This document shows, one piece after another, positions 8,201-8,960 of a DNA stretch of 8,960 nucleotides. The position numbers were made by a program, and so were the translations under genes. The notes beneath the pieces were generated by a model. That model did not search any database. It was not told where the DNA came from and saw only the letters and a program-made list of their open reading frames with translations. The stretch is from Sediminibacterium sp. Lineage in GTDB: Bacteria; Bacteroidota; Bacteroidia; Chitinophagales; Chitinophagaceae. The first letter of the stretch is position 1, and each line of letters begins with the position of its first letter. The DNA lies in assembly GCA_028288645.1 (NCBI GenBank), contig JAQBNJ010000088.1:1-8960 (forward strand), read 5' to 3'.

Positions 8201-8960
8201 TAGAGTTCAAAAATGACGGGTACAAAATTCCCAATGAACTGAGTGAGAAAATTTTTGAACCGTTCTTCAGGATCAAGGAAACCGCAAAAGAAGCCGGAAC
8301 AGGAGTAGGTCTTCCCCTGGCCAAAGCGCTTGTTGAACTTCACAAAGGAAATCTTGAATTAAAGACGACCCGCGACGAATGGAACCTGTTTGTACTTTCC
8401 TTACCCATACACCAGGATATGGAGATCGATCTGAAAGAACATAGCGCAGATGAGGCCGGCAATGAAAATGAAACGATCACTTCACCTGAAAACATGTTGG
8501 ACAATAACAAGCCAACCATACTTGTTGTGGAAGACAATAAAGAAATCCTCTCTTTTATCCAGCGCGAACTATGGCCAAATTACCAGACACGTTTCGCGCT
8601 GAACGGGCAACAGGCGCTTGATGTGCTGGAAAAAGAAAATGTGCAATTGGTTATCAGTGATATCATGATGCCGGTAATGGATGGGATTGAATTATGTAAG
8701 AAAATAAAGACTGATATCCAGTACAGCCATATTCCGATCATTTTACTAACGGCCAAAAACTCACTTCATGCAAAGATCGAAGGACTTGAGGTTGGTGCAG
8801 ATGCCTATATTGAAAAACCTTTCTCGTTTGAGCATTTAAATGCCCAGATCACCAACCTGATCACCAACCGGAATATCATTAAGGAATATTTTGCAAGATC
8901 CCCTCTCACTCATATGAAAGGCATAGCCTATTCGCAGGCAGATAAACAATTCATTGAAAA
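5299..8960 (+). CDS. Hybrid two-component system (HTCS) sensor kinase/response regulator, 1220 codons, C-terminus off window
   Basis: One-protein signalling system: a periplasmic sensor linked to cytoplasmic kinase, receiver and normally an AraC DNA-binding domain. The ATG at 5299 is the first after an in-frame TAA (5287-5289). A signal peptide or first membrane anchor follows, with a possible cut after LPA (21). Residues about 28-645 carry 14 propeller motifs (LWIGT...GLxxYN type, Reg_prop), spaced about 44 residues, which suggests two seven-bladed propellers. A Y_Y_Y domain spans about 690-762 and a membrane helix about 770-788. HisKA has FTNVAHEIRTPLTLI with phospho-acceptor His826. The HATPase shows the N-box NLINNAIKYA (Asn943), NDG (Asp973), FEPFF and GTGVGL (1000-1005). 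The receiver (about 1072-1190) has acidic Glu1078/Asp1079, phospho-acceptor Asp1121 in SDIMMPVMDG, Thr1151 and Lys1173. The window ends in the linker before the expected AraC domain. All catalytic residues are intact. The family senses oligosaccharides and activates adjacent PUL genes; the ligand here is unknown, with alpha-glucan likely from the pullulanase neighbour. Confidence 0.95.
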   Translation, partial: MLLRPAILLIAMLSVANLLPAQSYYFKNFQGNKGIASNNIICITQDKKGFMWFGGRRGLYRFDGYSSRVFRNSYPDSSGIGSNSILSLYEDPHEILWVGTSKGIYLYDPVKELFKPFNKIPLGQIPAIRADNQNNIWIICNGLLYKYNFLRGAVESYDGDMASICISTSGVVWAATNNGILKKYNRATNHFESYDLSAFSKDGEVNGVRDIYPLEDSAILVGTFAHAYAFNTKHPGLTNIFEKDPELNHVQVHSFIRYSASEIWIGTETGLYIYNTSTGKGRRIQKQYNNPYSITDNVVFTFYKDREGGTWLGTFFGGVNYYSKEYNVFKKYLPLPAIANSIQGNIIHEITPDQYGNLWIGTEDAGLNKLNLKTGQYQHYGPGKQKGDIVYSNIHGLLAVGNELWIGTLEHGLDVMDIPSGKVIRHYQSGKDSNSLKSDFIITIQRTRNGDILVGTRAGIYRYNKTRNNFSAVPFFNMQVNAIHEDNQGTLWVASAGNGVYFYNPLTKKLGQLQKHPTNNTGLLNNQVGSLYEDSHHQLWICTQEGLSQYDPATQKIRHYTMQNGLPDNQVLSVKEDDDKKVWVSTAKGLAVINPTDHTIRTYRGANGLPTEQFNTRSSYKDPNGDLYFGTINGMISFNPKNIEERDFTPPVFITGIQVNNKDLPINKESLQTSILYTNEITLPYSQSSINLDVAALSYNSPELNEYMYTMDNFDNGWTLLKSNRRIYYTQLPPGHYLFRVKGSIGNGKWNPKETTLQITILPPFWATRWAYLFYVLAGGTIIFIILRSYYLVLNARNNRKIDLFEREKEREIYNAKIEFFTNVAHEIRTPLTLIKMPLDKLLGRKTIDFETKESLEIMKKSTNRLIALTNQLLDFRKAEENKFSLTFTKADINEMLEEMHSIFKTAADQKNLHFTVDVPRITLHAFVDEEAVKKIIVNLINNAIKYADKKVSVRMLPFSSEDSMFHIEFKNDGYKIPNELSEKIFEPFFRIKETAKEAGTGVGLPLAKALVELHKGNLELKTTRDEWNLFVLSLPIHQDMEIDLKEHSADEAGNENETITSPENMLDNNKPTILVVEDNKEILSFIQRELWPNYQTRFALNGQQALDVLEKENVQLVISDIMMPVMDGIELCKKIKTDIQYSHIPIILLTAKNSLHAKIEGLEVGADAYIEKPFSFEHLNAQITNLITNRNIIKEYFARSPLTHMKGIAYSQADKQFIE

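Overview
The window looks like part of a polysaccharide utilization locus (PUL) from a Bacteroidota bacterium. The support is a SusC-type TonB-dependent receptor, a hybrid two-component regulator with propeller, kinase and receiver domains on one chain, AT-rich intergenic DNA, weak Shine-Dalgarno signals, and one Bacteroidota-style promoter (TTG, 19 bp, TATGTTTT). The style of the receptor's N-terminus (LNEVVVVGYG) suggests Chitinophagaceae or a relative. That placement is inference, not proof.

Layout. Positions 1-1927 (minus) hold the first 642 codons of a SusC/RagA-like outer-membrane receptor that runs off the left edge. Positions 1928-2600 are noncoding, with a three-fold TCTCAA motif and, next to the following gene, a large CGCAAAG-rich palindrome. 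Positions 2601-4646 (minus) hold a complete exported type I pullulanase of family GH13. Positions 4647-5298 are a divergent intergenic region with a second copy of the motif and a minus-strand promoter beside it. Positions 5299-8960 (plus) hold a hybrid two-component system (HTCS) sensor/regulator that runs off the right edge after its receiver domain, before the expected AraC-type DNA-binding domain.

How the genes may work together: the HTCS would sense a glycan fragment in the periplasm and switch on divergently transcribed uptake and degradation genes. The pullulanase would cut alpha-1,6 branches of pullulan, starch or glycogen-like alpha-glucans. The SusC-like channel would import oligosaccharides, with its SusD partner probably just off the left edge. 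Alpha-glucan as the target is inferred from the pullulanase alone.

The most interesting signal outside the genes is a pair of related elements of about 32 bp, one upstream of the susC-like gene and one in the regulator/pullulanase gap. Both carry three TCA triplets spaced 11 and 10 bp apart. The second lies 3 bp from a promoter pointing toward the pullulanase. This fits an operator for the HTCS. I found no clearly new multi-gene system; the coding content is a recognizable PUL fragment.
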